Assembly: GCF_003231305.1 (NCBI RefSeq)
Contig: NZ_QKVM01000002.1
Span: 1-64,000, forward strand
Origin: Pseudomonas sichuanensis
Lineage (GTDB): Bacteria > Pseudomonadota > Gammaproteobacteria > Pseudomonadales > Pseudomonadaceae
Reading direction: 5' to 3'
Length of the DNA: 64,000 nucleotides
In this document: piece after piece, positions 27,115 through 35,672 of the stretch
Numbering within the stretch: the stretch's first letter is position 1
Layout: each line of letters starts with the position of its first letter
Position numbers and translations under genes: made by a program
The notes under the pieces: generated by a model
What the model saw: the letters and a program-made list of their open reading frames with translations, nothing else
What the model was told of the DNA's origin: nothing
The model's database searches: none

Positions 27115-27293
27115 GGTTTTCCTTCGAAATCGGGTCGCTGTGCACAAGCGCGCGATTGTAGCGCACTTGCCCGGCGCTCGCGCAGGGGGGATCACGTGCT
27201 TTGTGCGACTGCCCGGTCAACCCTGTTGCCCGGCGCGAACTATGCTTGGGAAAGGCTCCTTGAGGCGGTTCGGGCGTGACGCAGGCAATTTCT

Positions 27294-27330
27294 TGACCTT
27301 TGAGTCAGAAAATTATTGACCAAGAGGTCA
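27294..27330. promoter_or_regulatory. Paired TGAC/GTCA operator sites before xdhA
   Basis: TGAC-N6-GTCA at 27294-27307 and TGACC-AAGA-GGTCA at 27317-27330, both 14 bp, centres 23 bp apart, lie 55-90 bp before xdhA. They are good candidates for binding by the divergent GntR regulator. Confidence 0.6.
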
Positions 27331-27384
27331 GCCCTTGCTTAGAGTCCGCCCGAACAACAATAAAACCATTGCGAGGCCCTCCCC

Positions 27385-28839
27385 GTGATCCAGTTTCTCG
27401 TCAACCAGGAGCTGCGCAACGAGCATGCCCTGGACCCGAACATGACGGTGCTGCAGTACCTGCGTGAGCACCTGGGCAAACCCGGTACCAAGGAAGGCTG
27501 CGCCAGCGGCGACTGCGGCGCCTGCACCGTGGTCGTCGGCGAACTCGTCGCCGACGAACTGGGCAGTGACAGCATCCGCTACCGCAGCCTCAACTCGTGC
27601 CTCACGTTTGTCTCTTCCCTTCACGGTAAACAGCTGATCAGCGTCGAGGGCCTCAAACACCAGGGCGAACTGCACAGCGTGCAGAAGGCCATGGCCGACT
27701 GCCACGGCTCGCAGTGCGGTTTCTGCACCCCCGGTTTCGTCATGTCGCTGTTCGCCCTGCAGAAGAACAGCGAGGGCCACGACCTGCACCAGGCCCAGGA
27801 AGCCCTGGCCGGCAACCTCTGCCGCTGCACCGGCTACCGGCCGATCCTCGACGCTGCCGAGCAGAGCTGCGCCCGCCCCTGCCGCGACCAGTTCGACGCG
27901 CAGCAGGCGCAGACCATCGCCCGCCTCAAGGCCATCGCCCCGCAGCAGACCGGTGAACTCAACAGCGGCGACAAGCGCTGCCTGGTCCCGCTCACCGTGG
28001 CCGACCTGGCCGACCTCTACAGCTCGCACCCCGAGGCGCGCCTGCTGGCCGGCGGTACCGACCTGGCACTGGAAGTCACCCAGTTCCACCGCACTCTGCC
28101 GGTGATGATCTATGTCGGCCATGTCGCCGAACTCAAGCGTATCGAAAAGACCGCCACCCACCTGGAAATCGGCGCCGCCACCCCGTTGACCGACTGCTAC
28201 ACCGCCTTGAACGAGGAGTACTCCGACTTCGGCGACCTGCTGCACCGCTTCGCGTCGCTGCAGATCCGCAACCAGGGCACCCTGGGCGGCAACATCGGCA
28301 ACGCCTCGCCGATCGGCGACTCGCCACCCCTGCTGATCGCCCTGGATGCGCAGATCGTGCTGCGCCAGGGCGAGCGCCAGCGCACCCTGGCGCTGGAGGA
28401 CTACTTCATCGACTACCGCATCACCGCACGCCAGGACAGCGAGTTCATCGAGAAGATCATCGTCCCCCGCGCCACCAGCGACTGGGCGTTCCGCGCCTAC
28501 AAGGTGTCCAAGCGCCTGGATGACGATATCTCGGCAGTGTGCGCCGCGTTCAACCTGAGCATCGAGAACGGCGTGGTCAGTGGCGTACGCGTGGCCTTCG
28601 GCGGCATGGCCGCCATCCCCAAGCGCGCCCGTGCCTGCGAAGCTGCCCTGCGCGGCAAGCCCTGGAACCAGGCCACCGTCGAGCGTGCCTGCCAGGCCCT
28701 GGCCGAAGACTTCACCCCGCTCAGCGACTTCCGCGCCAGCCGCGAGTATCGCCTGCTGACCGCGCAGAACCTGCTGCGCAAGTACTTCATCGAACTGCAA
28801 TCGCCGCACATCGAAACCCGGGTGACCGACTATGTCTAA
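27385..28839 (+). CDS. xdhA: Xanthine dehydrogenase small subunit (FeS/FAD)
   Basis: The electron-transfer subunit of xanthine dehydrogenase, which oxidises hypoxanthine and xanthine to urate. 484 aa. An N-terminal plant-type [2Fe-2S] domain (CASGDCGACTVVVG, residues ~38-50) is followed by the second [2Fe-2S] domain (CGFCTPGF and NLCRCTGYRPI, ~112-155) and an FAD-binding domain (LAGGTDLALE ~216; GNIGNASPIGDSPP ~305). The stop overlaps the xdhB start by 8 bp, a tight operon. Confidence 0.96.
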   Translation: MIQFLVNQELRNEHALDPNMTVLQYLREHLGKPGTKEGCASGDCGACTVVVGELVADELGSDSIRYRSLNSCLTFVSSLHGKQLISVEGLKHQGELHSVQKAMADCHGSQCGFCTPGFVMSLFALQKNSEGHDLHQAQEALAGNLCRCTGYRPILDAAEQSCARPCRDQFDAQQAQTIARLKAIAPQQTGELNSGDKRCLVPLTVADLADLYSSHPEARLLAGGTDLALEVTQFHRTLPVMIYVGHVAELKRIEKTATHLEIGAATPLTDCYTALNEEYSDFGDLLHRFASLQIRNQGTLGGNIGNASPIGDSPPLLIALDAQIVLRQGERQRTLALEDYFIDYRITARQDSEFIEKIIVPRATSDWAFRAYKVSKRLDDDISAVCAAFNLSIENGVVSGVRVAFGGMAAIPKRARACEAALRGKPWNQATVERACQALAEDFTPLSDFRASREYRLLTAQNLLRKYFIELQSPHIETRVTDYV

Positions 28840-31231
28840 CCATCACGCCGTCAAGAGCCAGGCCGAGATGGCCGCACTGTTCAGCCAGGACCTGACCACC
28901 GGGGTCGGCCGCAGCCTCAAGCACGACAGCGCCGACAAGCATGTGGCGGGCGAAGCGGTGTATATCGACGACCGCCTGGAATTCCCCAACCAGCTGCACG
29001 TCTATGCGCGCACCGCTGACCGTGCCCACGCGCGGATCCTGAGCATCGATACCGCGCCGTGCTACCAGTTCGAAGGCGTGCGCATCGCCATCACCCATGA
29101 AGACATTCCGGGCTTGAAGGACATCGGCCCGGTGGTGGCCGGCGACCCGCTGCTGGCCATCGACAAGGTCGAGTTCTTCGGCCAGCCGGTGCTCGCCGTC
29201 GCTGCCCGCGACCTGGAAACCGCACGCCGCGCGGCCATGGCCGCGATCATCGAATACGAGGACCTGGAACCGGTACTCGACGTGGTCGAGGCCCTGCGCA
29301 AGAAGCACTTCGTGCTCGACAGCCACACCCACCAGCGCGGCGACTCGGCCAGCGCCCTGGCCAGCGCCCCGCACCGTATCCAGGGCACCCTGCACATCGG
29401 TGGCCAGGAACACTTCTACCTGGAAACCCAGATCAGCTCGGTGATGCCCGCTGAAGACGGCGGCATGATCGTGTTCTGCTCCACCCAGAACCCCACCGAG
29501 GTGCAGAAGCTGGTGGCCGAAGTGCTCGACGTGCCGATGCACAAGATCGTCGTCGACATGCGCCGCATGGGTGGCGGCTTCGGCGGCAAGGAAACCCAGG
29601 CCGCCAGCCCCGCGTGCCTGTGCGCGGTGATCGCGCGCCTGACCGGCCAGCCGACCAAGATGCGCCTGCCACGGGTCGAAGACATGACCATGACCGGCAA
29701 GCGTCACCCGTTCTACGTCGAGTACGACGTGGGCTTCGACGACAGCGGCCGCCTGCACGGCATCAACTTCGACCTGGCCGGCAACTGCGGCTACTCGCCG
29801 GACCTGTCCGGTTCGATCGTCGACCGCGCCATGTTCCACTCCGACAACGCCTACTACTTGGGCGATGCCACGGTGCATGGCCACCGCTGCAAGACCAACA
29901 CCGCCTCCAACACCGCCTACCGCGGCTTCGGCGGCCCACAGGGAATGGTCGCCATCGAGCAGGTGATGGACCATATCGCCCGCCACCTGGCGCTCGACCC
30001 GCTGGCGGTGCGCAAGGCCAACTACTACGGCAAGACCGATCGCAACGTCACCCACTACTACCAGACCGTCGAGCACAACATGCTCGAGGAGATGACCGCA
30101 GAGCTCGAGGCCAGCAGCGACTACCATGAGCGCCGCGAGTCGATCCGCCGTTTCAACGCCAACAGCCCGGTGCTGAAAAAAGGCCTGGCGCTGACCCCGG
30201 TGAAGTTCGGCATTTCGTTCACCGCCACCTTCCTCAACCAGGCCGGCGCGCTGATCCACATTTACACCGACGGCAGTATCCACCTGAACCACGGCGGTAC
30301 CGAAATGGGCCAGGGCCTGAACACCAAGGTTGCCCAGGTGGTGGCAGAAGTGTTCCAGGTGGATTTCAACCGCATCCAGATCACCGCCACCAACACCGAC
30401 AAAGTGCCCAACACCTCGCCGACCGCCGCGTCCAGCGGCGCCGACCTGAACGGCAAGGCCGCGCAGAACGCCGCCGAGATACTCAAGAAGCGCCTGACCG
30501 AGTTCGCCGCGCGGCATTACAACGTCACCGAGGAAGACATCGAGTTCCGCAACGGCCATGTGCGCGCCCGCGACCAGATCGTCAGCTTCGAGCAACTGGT
30601 ACAGCAGGCTTACTTCGCCCAGGTTTCGCTGTCGACCACCGGCTTCTACCGCACGCCGAAGATTTTCTACGACCGCAGCCAGGCACGCGGCCGGCCGTTC
30701 TACTACTTCGCCTTCGGCGCCGCCTGCGTCGAGGTGGTGGTGGACACCCTGACCGGTGAATACAAGATGCTGCGCGCCGACATCCTGCATGACGTGGGCG
30801 ACTCGCTGAACCCGGCCATCGATATCGGCCAGGTCGAGGGCGGCTTCGTCCAGGGCATGGGCTGGCTGACCACCGAGGAACTGGTGTGGAACGCCAAGGG
30901 CAAGCTGATGACCAATGGCCCGGCCAGCTACAAGATCCCGGCGGTTGCCGATATGCCGATCGACATGCGCGTGAAGCTGGTGGAAAACCGCAAGAACCCC
31001 GAGGACACGGTGTTCCATTCCAAGGCCGTGGGCGAGCCGCCGTTCATGCTCGGCATCGCTGCCTGGTGCGCGATCAAGGACGCGGTGGCGAGCATCGCCG
31101 ACTACCGCGTGCAGCCGAACATCGACGCGCCGTCGACGCCGGAGCGGGTGCTGTGGGGCTGCGAGCAGATGCGCAAGGCGGTGGCTGCCGAACAGCCCGC
31201 AGAGCCTGCACTGGAAACCGTCATCCACTGA
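28832..31231 (+). CDS. xdhB: Xanthine dehydrogenase large subunit (molybdopterin)
   Basis: The catalytic molybdenum-cofactor subunit. 799 aa, full length. Family blocks include GGGFGGKETQ (~248), AYRGFGGPQG (~363), GGTEMGQGLNTK (~487) and the C-terminal KAVGEPPFMLG with the active-site glutamate. It overlaps xdhA by 8 bp. An inverted REP pair lies between it and xdhC, which could lower expression of the downstream maturation gene. Confidence 0.96.
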   Translation: MSNHHAVKSQAEMAALFSQDLTTGVGRSLKHDSADKHVAGEAVYIDDRLEFPNQLHVYARTADRAHARILSIDTAPCYQFEGVRIAITHEDIPGLKDIGPVVAGDPLLAIDKVEFFGQPVLAVAARDLETARRAAMAAIIEYEDLEPVLDVVEALRKKHFVLDSHTHQRGDSASALASAPHRIQGTLHIGGQEHFYLETQISSVMPAEDGGMIVFCSTQNPTEVQKLVAEVLDVPMHKIVVDMRRMGGGFGGKETQAASPACLCAVIARLTGQPTKMRLPRVEDMTMTGKRHPFYVEYDVGFDDSGRLHGINFDLAGNCGYSPDLSGSIVDRAMFHSDNAYYLGDATVHGHRCKTNTASNTAYRGFGGPQGMVAIEQVMDHIARHLALDPLAVRKANYYGKTDRNVTHYYQTVEHNMLEEMTAELEASSDYHERRESIRRFNANSPVLKKGLALTPVKFGISFTATFLNQAGALIHIYTDGSIHLNHGGTEMGQGLNTKVAQVVAEVFQVDFNRIQITATNTDKVPNTSPTAASSGADLNGKAAQNAAEILKKRLTEFAARHYNVTEEDIEFRNGHVRARDQIVSFEQLVQQAYFAQVSLSTTGFYRTPKIFYDRSQARGRPFYYFAFGAACVEVVVDTLTGEYKMLRADILHDVGDSLNPAIDIGQVEGGFVQGMGWLTTEELVWNAKGKLMTNGPASYKIPAVADMPIDMRVKLVENRKNPEDTVFHSKAVGEPPFMLGIAAWCAIKDAVASIADYRVQPNIDAPSTPERVLWGCEQMRKAVAAEQPAEPALETVIH

Positions 31232-31244
31232 CAACAAGGCCCCA

Positions 31245-31344
31245 TGTGGGAGCGGGTTTACCCGCGAAGCAGGCACTGCGGTGCATGGCACCGGCTTAGC
31301 CGGTGTTCGCGGCGGTTCGACGGCTCGATGAACCCGCTCCCACA
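31245..31344. repeat. REP pair inside the xdh operon
   Basis: TGTGGGAGCGGGTTTACCCG at the left and its mirror, ending GCTCCCACA, at the right enclose a GCACTGCGGTGC hairpin and CACCGGCTTAGCCGGTG. It occupies most of the 135-bp gap between xdhB and xdhC. Confidence 0.85.
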
Positions 31345-31366
31345 GGAACTACCGAGGATTCGGATC

Positions 31367-32212
31367 ATGCACCAATGGATCAACGCCCTCGCCGATCACC
31401 AAGCCCGCGGCGAACCCTGCGTGCTGGTGACCATCATCGAAGAGCGCGGCTCCACCCCGCGCAACGCAGGCTCCAAGATGGTGGTCAGCGCCAGCGCACT
31501 GTACGACACCATCGGCGGTGGCCACCTGGAATTCAAGGCGCTGCACATCGCCCGGCAGATGCTCGAGGAGCACCGCTACACGCCACACCTGGAGCGCTTC
31601 AGCCTGGGCGCCAGCCTCGGCCAGTGCTGCGGCGGTGCCACGGTGCTGTTGTTCGAACCGATGAGCGGCGTGCAGGCACAGATCGCCGTGTTCGGCGCAG
31701 GCCATGTCGGCCGGGCTCTGGTACCCTTGCTCGCCGCGCTGCCCTGCCGGGTGCGCTGGATCGATTCGCGCGAACAGGAATTCCCCGAGCACATCCCCAA
31801 CGGGGTGAGCAAGATCGTCAGCGAGGAGCCGGTCGACGAAGTCGCGGACCTGCCGCCAGGCAGCTACTGCATCGTCATGACCCACAACCACCAGCTGGAT
31901 CTGGAGCTGACCGCCGCCATTCTCAAACGCAATGATTTCACCTGGTTCGGCCTGATCGGCTCGAAGACCAAACGGGCCAAGTTCGAGCACCGCCTGCGCG
32001 AACGCGGCTACGAAGACGCACTGATGGCGCGGATGCGCTGCCCGATGGGCCTTGCCGAAGTGAAGGGCAAGCTGCCGATCGAGATCGCCGTGTCCATCGC
32101 CGCCGAAATCATCGCCACCTACAACGCCTGCTTCGGCCAGCACGACAGTGCCGCCAACGCAGGCCAGATCACCCAGTTGCTGCCGCCTTCCCGGCGCAGC
32201 CAGACCCTTTGA
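31367..32212 (+). CDS. xdhC: Xanthine dehydrogenase accessory protein XdhC
   Basis: Binds and sulfurates the molybdenum cofactor and delivers it to XdhB. 281 aa from the ATG at 31367 (MHQWINALADHQ); the frame upstream runs through the REP pair and is rejected. The XdhC/CoxI N-terminal region has GSTPRNAGSKM and the cysteine pair in GQCCGG (~89-92). The C-terminal Rossmann part has FGAGHVGRALVPLL (~106). guaD follows after 11 bp. Confidence 0.94.
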   Translation: MHQWINALADHQARGEPCVLVTIIEERGSTPRNAGSKMVVSASALYDTIGGGHLEFKALHIARQMLEEHRYTPHLERFSLGASLGQCCGGATVLLFEPMSGVQAQIAVFGAGHVGRALVPLLAALPCRVRWIDSREQEFPEHIPNGVSKIVSEEPVDEVADLPPGSYCIVMTHNHQLDLELTAAILKRNDFTWFGLIGSKTKRAKFEHRLRERGYEDALMARMRCPMGLAEVKGKLPIEIAVSIAAEIIATYNACFGQHDSAANAGQITQLLPPSRRSQTL

Positions 32213-32223
32213 CGAGCGTATTC

Positions 32224-33528
32224 ATGACCGCAACCCGCAAAGCCTACCGAGCCGCCATCCTGCACAGCATCGCCGACCCCGCCGAGGTCGGCCTGGAAGC
32301 CTCCCAGGAATACTACGAGGATGGCCTGCTGATAATCGAAAACGGCCGCATCAAGGCCCTCGGCCACGCCAGCGAGCTGCTGCCGACGCTTGAGGCCGAC
32401 ATCGAAGTGGTGCACTACCAGGATGCCCTGATCACCCCGGGCTTCATCGACACCCATATCCACTTCCCGCAGACCGGCATGATCGGCTCCTACGGCGAAC
32501 AGCTGCTGGACTGGCTGAACACCTACACCTTCCCCTGCGAGAAGCAGTTCGCCGACAAGGCCCATGCCGACAAGGTGGCGAAGATCTTCCTCCAGGAGCT
32601 GCTGCGCAACGGCACCACCACCGCCCTGGTGTTCGGCAGCGTGCACCCCGAGTCGGTCAACGCCCTGTTCGAAGAGGCCGAGCGCCTGGACCTGCGCCTG
32701 ATCGCCGGCAAGGTGATGATGGACCGCAACGCCCCCGACTACCTGACCGACACCGCCGAATCCGGCTACACCGAAAGCAAGGCGCTGATCGAGCGCTGGC
32801 ACGGCAAGGGGCGCCTGCACTACGCGGTCACACCGCGCTTCGCCCCCACCAGCACCCCCGAACAACTGGCCCTGGCCGGCCAGTTGCTCAAGGAACACCC
32901 GGGCGTGTACATGCACACCCACCTGTCCGAGAACCTCAAGGAAATCGAGTGGGTGAAGGCGCTGTTCCCCGAGCAGAACGGCTACCTGGATGTCTACGAC
33001 CACTTCGAGCTGCTCGGCGAGCGCTCGGTATTCGCCCACGGCGTGCACCTGTGCGACGACGAATGCAAGCGCCTGGCCGAAACCGGCTCGGCCATCGCCT
33101 TCTGCCCGACCTCCAACCTATTCCTGGGCAGCGGCCTGTTCAACCTGCCCCAGGCCGAGCGTTTCAAGGTCAATGTGGGCCTGGGCACCGACGTGGGCGC
33201 CGGCACCAGCTTCTCGCTGCTCAACACCCTCAACGAGGCGTACAAGGTGATGCAGCTGCAGGGCGCGCGCCTGCACCCGTTCAAGTCGCTGTACCTGGCT
33301 ACCCTCGGCGGCGCCCGGGCACTGCGCCTGGACGACCGGATCGGCAGCCTGCGCCCGGGCAACGACGCCGACTTCGTGGTGCTCGACTACAAGGCCACGC
33401 CGCTGCTGGACTACCGCATCCAGCAGTCCAACAGCATCGAGGAAACCCTGTTCGTGCTGACCACCCTGGGCGACGACCGCACCGTGCGCGAAACCTACGC
33501 CGCCGGGCGTTGCGTACACCAGCGCTAA
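32224..33528 (+). CDS. guaD: Guanine deaminase
   Basis: Converts guanine to xanthine, feeding the xanthine dehydrogenase encoded just upstream. 434 aa from the ATG at 32224; a TTG five codons earlier overlaps xdhC and is less likely. The amidohydrolase metal motif PGFIDTHIHFPQT is near residue 75, HTHLSEN near 235 and the metal-binding aspartate in GLGTDVGAG near 325. It is the last gene of the xdhABC-guaD run and ends at an inverted REP. Confidence 0.96.
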   Translation: MTATRKAYRAAILHSIADPAEVGLEASQEYYEDGLLIIENGRIKALGHASELLPTLEADIEVVHYQDALITPGFIDTHIHFPQTGMIGSYGEQLLDWLNTYTFPCEKQFADKAHADKVAKIFLQELLRNGTTTALVFGSVHPESVNALFEEAERLDLRLIAGKVMMDRNAPDYLTDTAESGYTESKALIERWHGKGRLHYAVTPRFAPTSTPEQLALAGQLLKEHPGVYMHTHLSENLKEIEWVKALFPEQNGYLDVYDHFELLGERSVFAHGVHLCDDECKRLAETGSAIAFCPTSNLFLGSGLFNLPQAERFKVNVGLGTDVGAGTSFSLLNTLNEAYKVMQLQGARLHPFKSLYLATLGGARALRLDDRIGSLRPGNDADFVVLDYKATPLLDYRIQQSNSIEETLFVLTTLGDDRTVRETYAAGRCVHQR

Positions 33529-33543
33529 GGCAAGCGGCCTGCC

Positions 33544-33596
33544 ATCGCAGGGCAAGCCCCCAGTCCCACTGCGTGGGAGCGGGCTTGCCCCGCGAT
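33544..33596. repeat. REP pair between guaD and aqpZ
   Basis: ATCGCAGGGCAAGCCC and GGGCTTGCCCCGCGAT form an imperfect inverted pair between convergent genes. It is a probable shared transcription end. Confidence 0.8.
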
Positions 33597-33612
33597 GAAT
33601 CCTTGCCTGGCG

Positions 33613-34311
33613 CTAAGGTTGTTTTGCCAGCCCCCGGTAAAGCGCGCCGCCGATCGCAGCCCCAATCAGCGGTGCCAGCCAGAACAGCCACAGCTGCTGC
33701 AGCGCCCAGCCGCCGACGAACAGGGCCGGCCCGGTGCTGCGCGCCGGGTTGACCGAAGTATTGGTGACAGGAATCGAGATCAGGTGGATCAGGGTCAGCG
33801 CCAGGCCAATGGCAATCGGTGCAAAGCCGGCCGGTGCCCGCGCATCGGTGGCACCCATGATGATCACCAGGAACATCGCGGTCATGACCACCTCACTGGT
33901 GAAGCCTGCCGCCAGCGTGTAGCCGCCCGGCGAGTGCTCGCCATAGCCGTTCGAGGCCAGGCCGCTGGCCAGTTCGAAGCCGGCCTTGCCACTGGCGATG
34001 AGATAGATCACCGCTGCGGCCAGGATGGCGCCGATCACCTGGGCGATCACATAGGGCAGCAGTTCTTTTGCCGGGAACCGCCCGCCCACCACCAACCCGA
34101 ACGACACCGCCGGGTTGAGGTGACAACCAGAGATATGGCCAATGGCGAACGCCATGGTCAGGACAGTCAGGCCAAACGCGAAGGCGACACCGAGGACACC
34201 GATGCCGACGGGAGAGCTGGCAGCCAGCACGGCACTGCCGCACCCGCCAAGCACCAGCCAGAAAGTGCCGACCAGCTCGGCCCCCATGCGCACACCCAAA
34301 GACGAACTCAT
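33613..34311 (-). CDS. aqpZ: Aquaporin Z
   Basis: An inner-membrane water channel. 232 aa with six predicted membrane helices and the two NPA half-helices (HLNPAVSFG near 64 and SVNPARSTG near 187). The selectivity-filter arginine follows the second NPA. This combination indicates a water-specific channel, not a glycerol facilitator. Transcribed alone between guaD and the second GntR gene. Confidence 0.95.
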   Translation of the reverse strand: MSSSLGVRMGAELVGTFWLVLGGCGSAVLAASSPVGIGVLGVAFAFGLTVLTMAFAIGHISGCHLNPAVSFGLVVGGRFPAKELLPYVIAQVIGAILAAAVIYLIASGKAGFELASGLASNGYGEHSPGGYTLAAGFTSEVVMTAMFLVIIMGATDARAPAGFAPIAIGLALTLIHLISIPVTNTSVNPARSTGPALFVGGWALQQLWLFWLAPLIGAAIGGALYRGLAKQP

Positions 34312-34437
34312 GGACCCTTCCTCAAGTAATTTGGACGCAACGACTGCGCAAGCCCAACTGCTTGATGAAGGTTTGCTGGTTTGAAATCTAGCAGAGCTTT
34401 GGCCAAGGGCCAGTAAAGCAAGGGGGACCGCTTCGCG

Positions 34438-34528
34438 CCCCTTTCGCCGGCAAGCCGGCTCCCACTGGTACAGCGCAAGTCTGGAGAATGGCGCGGTCAG
34501 GGTGGGAGCCGGCTTGCCGGCGAAAGGG
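34438..34528. repeat. REP pair downstream of the second GntR gene
   Basis: CCCTTTCGCCGGCAAGCCGG and its mirror ending CCGGCTTGCCGGCGAAAGGG, a different REP subtype from the others in this window. It lies in the 250-bp gap between aqpZ and the GntR gene. Confidence 0.8.
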
Positions 34529-34561
34529 CTACGAAGCAGCCCCGTTCAGGCAGGCAAACGA

Positions 34562-35317
34562 TCAACCCTTGGCGGTGGCCTTGGGCTTTTTCAGCAGATG
34601 CGAGAACACTGCATGCAGGTCGTCCGACGCGCTTTCCTCGTCGAGGTTGAGCTTGCTGTCGATGTGATCCATGTGATGCATCATCAGGCTTACCGCCTGC
34701 TGGGCGTCACGGGCCTCGATGGCGTCGATCAGTTGCATGTGCTCGTCGTACGAGCAGTGCGAGCGGTTGCCGCTTTCATACTGGGCAATGATCAGCGAGG
34801 TCTGCGACACCAGGCTGCGCTGGAAGCTCACCAACGGCGCATTGCCTGCGGCTTCGGCCAGCTTGAGGTGGAATTCGCCGGAAAGACGGATGCCGGCGCC
34901 ACGGTCGCCACGGGAGAAGCTGTCACGCTCCTCGCGCACCATCTGGCGCAGTTCGTTGAGCTGCTCGAGGGTGGCGTGCTGCACGGCCAGCTCGGTGATG
35001 GCACGTTCGACCATGCGCCGCGAGAAGAACACCTGGCGGGCTTCTTCCACCGTGGGGCTGGCCACTACCGCGCCGCGGTTGGGGCGCAGCAGCACCACGC
35101 TTTCATGGGCCAGGCGCGACAGCGCACGGCGGATGATGGTACGGCTGACGCCGAAGATCTCGCCCAGTGCCTCCTCGCTCAACTTGGTGCCCGGCGCCAG
35201 GCGCTGCTCGAGGATCGCCTCGAAGATGTGCGCGTAGACGATGTCGTCCTGGGTACCGCTGCGGCCGGCCTTGCCAGTGCGCACAGGTTTTTTCAGAGGT
35301 TGCAGCTGTTCGTTCAT
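34562..35317 (-). CDS. GntR-family (FadR-type) transcription regulator
   Basis: 251 aa. Winged helix at ~25-95 (AILEQRLAPGTKLSEEAL, VSRTIIRRALSRLAHESVV) and an FCD effector domain with the metal-type histidines (SGEFHLKLAEAAGNAPL ~145; MMHHMDHID near 215). It diverges from the purine-type permease gene, with TTTGT/ACAAA palindromes in between, so it likely controls that permease and senses a purine or its breakdown product. Which ligand is not shown. Confidence 0.88.
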   Translation of the reverse strand: MNEQLQPLKKPVRTGKAGRSGTQDDIVYAHIFEAILEQRLAPGTKLSEEALGEIFGVSRTIIRRALSRLAHESVVLLRPNRGAVVASPTVEEARQVFFSRRMVERAITELAVQHATLEQLNELRQMVREERDSFSRGDRGAGIRLSGEFHLKLAEAAGNAPLVSFQRSLVSQTSLIIAQYESGNRSHCSYDEHMQLIDAIEARDAQQAVSLMMHHMDHIDSKLNLDEESASDDLHAVFSHLLKKPKATAKG

Positions 35318-35672
35318 GGGCTCTCGAGCACAAAGGATCTGCCAGTCGGACCGTGACTGTACTACCTGTCAGCGGGTGGAGGGCAAGTCCTGGAAGTAGG
35401 TGGTGGACCAAGGTATGGCGCCATTGTACACAGGCTGACCCGTTTCTGCAGGGGGCCTTTAACCTATATAGCCGTTGTACGGCAGTTTGTGCGCACAAAA
35501 CATAAAACATTATTTGCATTCTTTGTACACAAAAGCATAATCCTGCGAGCAACTTCCTGACCCGTAAGTCAACAAAATGGTCGGACGTCTGCCACACCCC
35601 CTCGCGAAGCCCCCAAGTGCATTGCTCAGGACCAGGCTTCGAACAACAAGAAAGACTTGAGGAGTACTCGCT
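35318..35672. promoter_or_regulatory. Divergent control region with TTGT/ACAA palindromes
   Basis: The 355-bp gap between the GntR regulator and the permease contains the perfect palindrome TTTGTGCGCACAAA (35486-35499), a near copy TTTGTACACAAA (35522-35533) and a weaker TTGTACACA (35424-35432). The two strong sites are 35 bp apart centre to centre. A TTGTNNNACAA-like operator for the GntR protein is likely. No gene was found in the gap. Confidence 0.6.

Noticed and set aside
24220..27279. Long plus-strand open frame opposite smc
   Set aside because: Antisense shadow of the smc coiled-coil coding sequence; low complexity and no motif.
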